From Coniferiporia sulphurascens (lineage: Eukaryota; Basidiomycota; Agaricomycetes; Hymenochaetales; Hymenochaetaceae), in contig NBBA01000003.1 in the NCBI GenBank assembly GCA_002794785.1, positions 992,001 through 1,056,000 of the forward strand: a stretch of DNA of 64,000 bases, given 5' to 3'. A program made the translations under genes and the position numbers. This document shows positions 60,101 to 64,000 of the stretch, piece after piece. The notes beneath the pieces were generated by a model, which had not been told where the DNA came from, made no database searches, and was given only the letters and a program-made list of their open reading frames with translations. Within the stretch, counting starts at the first letter, position 1. The number at the start of each line of letters is the position of its first letter.

Positions 60101-63100
60101 TCAGACAAGCTTGTTCTGCAAGCTGCGAGATGCCTTCAATCCAGACAACTGCTCACAGATCGTATCTAACCTTACGATCTCTGAACGTGCCTTCGTTCCA
60201 ACGTCGTCACGGTTGCGTACATTTACGGACCGACTTTCAAGTTCATCCTGTCCAACGACTATACGCGAAACACGCTATTAGCAATCGGTGGTATACATGC
60301 CATAACAGCTTACCTAGTATAAAGCTATATTGAGCGATTTCGCCGTTGCGGATTTTCTTATTTAGGGTGTTGTCTCCATTGTCAACATCAGCGAAGATGC
60401 CAAGACCGCTAAGTTTTGTGGCAATCTCGGAAGCATATGCTTGCTAAATTTCGCAAATGTTTAGAGACTTTAACGGAGCCCAAGGACGATGAACGCACAT
60501 AGGGGGCAGCGACGGGTATCACAAGGACTTGACGAGGGTTAATCCAGAACGGCCTGTACGAGCAGCGTAAGACGGTGCAAAAAATTTGGGTTATGCTCGC
60601 GGTGAGCTCACCATTTCCCTCCAAAATGTTCTGTGATAATGGCGATGAAGCGTTCCAGACTGCCGAGAATGGCACGGTGAATCATTACCGGGCGCGCCGG
60701 CGCCTTGTCTGGCGTCTGCTCGTTGTCATCAGCAGCACGATACTTCAGGTCAAAGCGTTCAGGAAGCTGGAAATCGAGCTGGATTGTGGCGCATTGGAAG
60801 GAGCGCCGCAGTGCATCACTAATTGTGATATCGATTTTGGGGCCATAGAAGGCACCGTCCCCCGGATTCAAACTCCACTTTCCAGGATAGTTCTTTTCTA
60901 AAGCATTCGTCAATTGCTATGAAGATTAAGTAAATAAATTTGTTCGCATATTCGAGGATGATCCAAAAAAAACCTCTTCCGCTTGATTCCAAGTCTCAAT
61001 CTTGCCCAGGTAGTTATCCGGCCGTGTTGATAGCTCCAAACGGAACTCAAACCCGAATAGACCATAAATACATTGCATGAAATCAAATATGTTGGCAATT
61101 TCATCTTCGATCTGTTTATGTATGCAAGGCGTTGAATCATCAGGCTGATAGACAGGAAACAATGAAGTAAGGGCCAACCTGAGAAGGCATGCAGAAAATG
61201 TGCGTATCATCCTGCACAAACCGACGCACTCTCGTCAAGCCTGTCAAAGCGCCAGACGCCTCGTTTCGGTGAATAACACCGAATTCGGCCATGCGAATCG
61301 GTAATTCTTTGTAACTTCTGTCTCTGCTATCAAAAATCAAACTATGTCCGGGGCAGTTCATGGGTTTGAGCGCCCATTTTTCCTTCTCTACGTCAAGGAT
61401 AAACATGTCGTCCTTGTAGTTCTGCCAGTGACCTGACGTTTCCCACAATTTGCTATTGAACATATTCGGCGAAATTACTATTTTATTGTGAGCATATGAA
61501 ACTTATCAGCTAGAAAGACAGGACTCTTTCACGGACCTTCTTGGTAGCCCCGTTTTGCGTACTCAGACTGGAAAGTACGGATAAGATTGCGTAATGAACG
61601 TCTCAGCGAAAAACGTACGCGCATAAGCTCGATGAGCGAATTATAAATACGGGTCCCATGAGGAAGGAAGAAAGAGCTTCCCGGACTGAGATCATTGAAA
61701 AAGAACAGCTCTTGCTCCTATAGCAAAATCTGTATTAACAACTGAATTATGAGACCAGTTTTGGCGCAGTTACTTTTCCAATTTTGCGATGATCACGTTT
61801 GGCGGCTTCAGCCAGGAAAACCTTGTACTCATCCAATTGCTTTTTATTTGGGAAGGAAACACCGTAGATACGCTGGAGGGAGTCATTGGCCTGATCACCG
61901 AGAAAGTATGATGCGGAGCTCTGCGACCCGCTTGTCAGCTTTAAACCTCCTCATAAATCTAGTGTGCATACCTTCGTCACCATGAAAGCTTTCACACGAC
62001 CAGTATGGGGTATATGCGGTCCAACGCAAAGATCGACCATCGGTCCGCAACGATATACCGTTGTGGACGTTCCGTCCGGGATCTTCGTCTCGATCAGATG
62101 CTTTTTGTATTTGTTGTACTGACAAAATTGAAATAAGCGTAAAGTCTTGAGGGAAAAAACCCCCCTCACAGAGAACATTTCCAAAAGTATGTCTTTTGAT
62201 ACCACGAGCCGCTCGAATTTTTGCTTCTCCTTAATGGCCTTATCGGATACCTTTTCAAGAGCAGGATAATCCGTCGTCAGAACGGGACTAAGAAATTGGT
62301 CAGCGAGAGGCCCTGTTAATGGTTGATACATCTCGCGCACCGATCTCCGGTGGCCATCTCGTAGAAGAAACCGTCGTCCGTCGGCGGCCCGATGCACAGA
62401 TGACAACCGTAGTGACGTTCGGCCGCTTCCCCCAAAATGTGAGCTGATGAGTGCCAGAATACACGCTTTCCTGCTCTAATTCAGTGTCATGTCGAAAATG
62501 AACGCAAGGAAACAGACCTTCGGGATGATCGAAATCCAGAAGTTCTAGCTTCACAGATCCCTCCAGCGGCCTTTCCAGATCCCACAAGCTACCGTCGACC
62601 TTTAATCTAGAGATGAGAACGTAGCCGTGTAAAAAACATTGTCATCATTCACCTTTGCGATCACTATACGTTCCGCAAGACTTTTCGACAGCTCTTTCGC
62701 GACGTCCATTGGACTCGTTTCCCAGCTCGTACCCTTACGCATAGAGCCATCGGGAAGAGTTATAGATATTTCTTGTCGGGATTGTTCTGTTGCAAAACGT
62801 CGGATAAAGAACCCGACCACTCATGGAGTGCTTACGTTTAACCCACTCATCGTATTCTGCCTTTAGTCTGTCGAATATCTGAATACGATGACCAAAAAAC
62901 GCCGGCGGCGGGTCCAGCTGCAACGAACGGTTCTAAGTAAAAGCGGAACCACAGGGAAACGTCGAACGCACTTCGAGTTGTACGGAAGATGCAGCAGCAA
63001 CTTTTTTCTCCTTTTGCTTCTTCACTCCTCCAGACTCTGCCTGTTGGATTGCTGGATTTGACGCCGGAGTCGCCGTAGAATGAACAGCAGCTGGAATGAC

Positions 63101-63217
63101 CGAGCTCATGTTTCGTATAAGATTCGCTCTTGACAAGTGATTTACTAATTGTGTGTAATTCGAAATGCGCAATGGGCACCGATGACAAGGGCGACGAGAG
63201 AGAACCCTGGCCAGCAT
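60101..63217 (-). CDS. THS1: Threonyl-tRNA synthetase with alternative upstream start
   Basis: Sixteen exons (63217-62972, 62917-62836, 62786-62653, 62599-62518, 62470-62341, 62287-62170, 62118-61972, 61920-61774, 61717-61619, 61567-61537, 61477-61179, 61111-60974, 60916-60612, 60553-60499, 60443-60314, 60258-60101) give 766 residues, or 730 from the inner AUG at 63109. Domains in order: a TGS domain ([20 protein letters not shown]), the SAD editing domain ([20 protein letters not shown]), the class II core with zinc ligands in MNCPGHS and motif 2 around [20 protein letters not shown], motif 3 ([20 protein letters not shown]), and the anticodon-binding domain. The first 36 residues are basic with no acidic residue, a likely mitochondrial presequence. 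It charges tRNA-Thr, probably in both compartments. Confidence 0.95.
63109..63217 (-). other. Presequence-like leader of THS1 between two in-frame AUGs
   Basis: The leader runs [20 protein letters not shown] then [16 protein letters not shown] before the second Met (MSSVIPAAV). It has seven arginines, no Asp or Glu, and alternating hydrophobic residues, as expected of a matrix-targeting sequence. The inner start matches normal cytosolic length. Confidence 0.7.
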
Positions 63218-63353
63218 TCAGCTTCGAGTCACTTCCTGAGCCTGAGTGAGAGAAGAGGTAGGTTATGTAATCAAGTCTTTGTGGATTTCGTGCGCTCCCG
63301 CTAGACTTCCCGTCTGCCCGACTATCCTCGGCAATACCGACGTGTCACGCACA
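63218..63353. promoter_or_regulatory. Very short divergent promoter of THS1 and the VPS8-like gene
   Basis: Only 136 bp separate the outer THS1 AUG from the AUG of the neighbouring gene. If the inner THS1 AUG at 63109 is used, the THS1 5' leader and promoter come closer to 240 bp. Confidence 0.5.
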
Positions 63354-64000
63354 ATGTCGGCATCCAGGACACTTAGCGAGCTTGTGGACTCACCCCCAGA
63401 CGACTCGGACGACTCAGACGAACTAAACACCGTTAGAAATCGGACGCGCAGTAACTCTGGCTCATTCTCAGTTGATGACGCGGAACGGACTGGACAGGGT
63501 GATTATGCCTCTCGGATGGACGAAATACTTAGCGAGAGTGGTGATATTGGCAGTCAAAGTGGTATGGAGAATGACGAGGACGAGGGCTTCCTGTATACGG
63601 GGAAGGACGCAGACGAACCGACGGGAGGCTATCGCGAACGGCTGAAGGATGTTCTAGACGAAGAGTTGGATAGTGAGGAAGATGCTTCCCACAGAAGCTT
63701 TAACTCAGATGGGTCGCTGCACATTGTGAATGATTCATACGATGCTTTTGAACAAGCGCGTGCCGTGAGTGCCTAAACACACACCTACCTGCCGTTACTT
63801 ACACGCTATACTTCGAACGGCGTGTCGGACGCGTTTAGATGTCAGCGTCAGATCATTCAGCGCCGACTTCCCCAGTCTCTACCTCTCTCATTTCTCCCTC
63901 GGAAATGCACGCATCCCTTTCAGAGGACGAGCCACCCAGAGAGGCGCGACCTTTTTTGCATCCGAGTGTCTCCAGGTTGCGCTCGAGGTTGCAAACGTCT
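63354..64000 (+). CDS. Acidic N-terminus of a probable Vps8-like protein (truncated)
   Basis: Exon 1 (63354-63764) and exon 2 (63839 to the right edge) are open to the window end, about 190 residues. The chain is acidic and Ser-rich and begins MSASRTLSELVDSPPDDSDD. It contains FLYTGKDADEPTGGYRERLK and DVLDEELDSEEDAS. After the intron it has ARPFLHPSVSRLRSRLQ. HPSVSRLRS after an acidic region reminds me of the CORVET tethering subunit Vps8 in fungi, but the beta-propeller and RING that would prove it lie outside the window. The splice is phase 0 with a GTGAGT donor and a TTTAG acceptor. Alternative: an unrelated acidic protein. Confidence 0.55.

Overview
This is a nuclear fungal contig, most likely from a basidiomycete (Agaricomycetes-type). 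The support is dense housekeeping genes cut by many 45-70 nt GT-AG introns with CTNAN-like branch points, roughly balanced base composition, and several proteins that read like basidiomycete-restricted families. There is no bacterial-style operon structure, CRISPR array or insertion sequence. Most genes are multi-exon, so I built the models by joining reading frames at splice sites and checking that exon phases add up.

Layout. 1-6 kb: a truncated disordered protein, HEM2 (haem synthesis) and a Ser/Pro-rich protein, all on the minus strand. 6-12.5 kb: a gene-poor stretch holding a decayed tRNA-Gly-like sequence, a polypurine tract and a short tandem duplication. 12.5-19.5 kb: a single-pass glycosyltransferase-like gene, divergent from a His-rich membrane protein, then a large disordered repeat protein. 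19.8-27.4 kb: SSE1 (Hsp110), SEA4/MIOS (SEA/GATOR2) and the tiny kinetochore gene DAD4. 27.6-36.8 kb: USE1 (SNARE), a GT2 glycosyltransferase, KRS1 (lysyl-tRNA synthetase), a 242 bp TA-flanked MITE and an RBR ubiquitin ligase. 37-44.3 kb: ADE6/FGAM synthase (one 4 kb exon), an unsure small gene, and ILV1 (threonine deaminase). 44.5-52.7 kb: a LAMTOR1-like gene divergent from VPS15, and a small CoA-binding protein. 53-64 kb: a PHD-finger protein, SNX3, COG3, THS1 (threonyl-tRNA synthetase) and the start of a VPS8-like gene running off the right edge.

Themes. Much of the window serves endolysosomal and Golgi traffic (USE1, VPS15, SNX3, COG3, probably VPS8) and nutrient signalling at the vacuole (SEA4, the LAMTOR1-like gene). 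Two aminoacyl-tRNA synthetase genes each carry an in-frame upstream AUG that adds a basic, acid-free, presequence-like leader. One gene could therefore supply both cytosol and mitochondria. I did not find a clearly new multi-gene system. The best leads are the two dual-start synthetases, the MITE in a shared promoter, a GC-AG intron, the LAMTOR1-like protein lacking Gly-2, and several unrecognised proteins.
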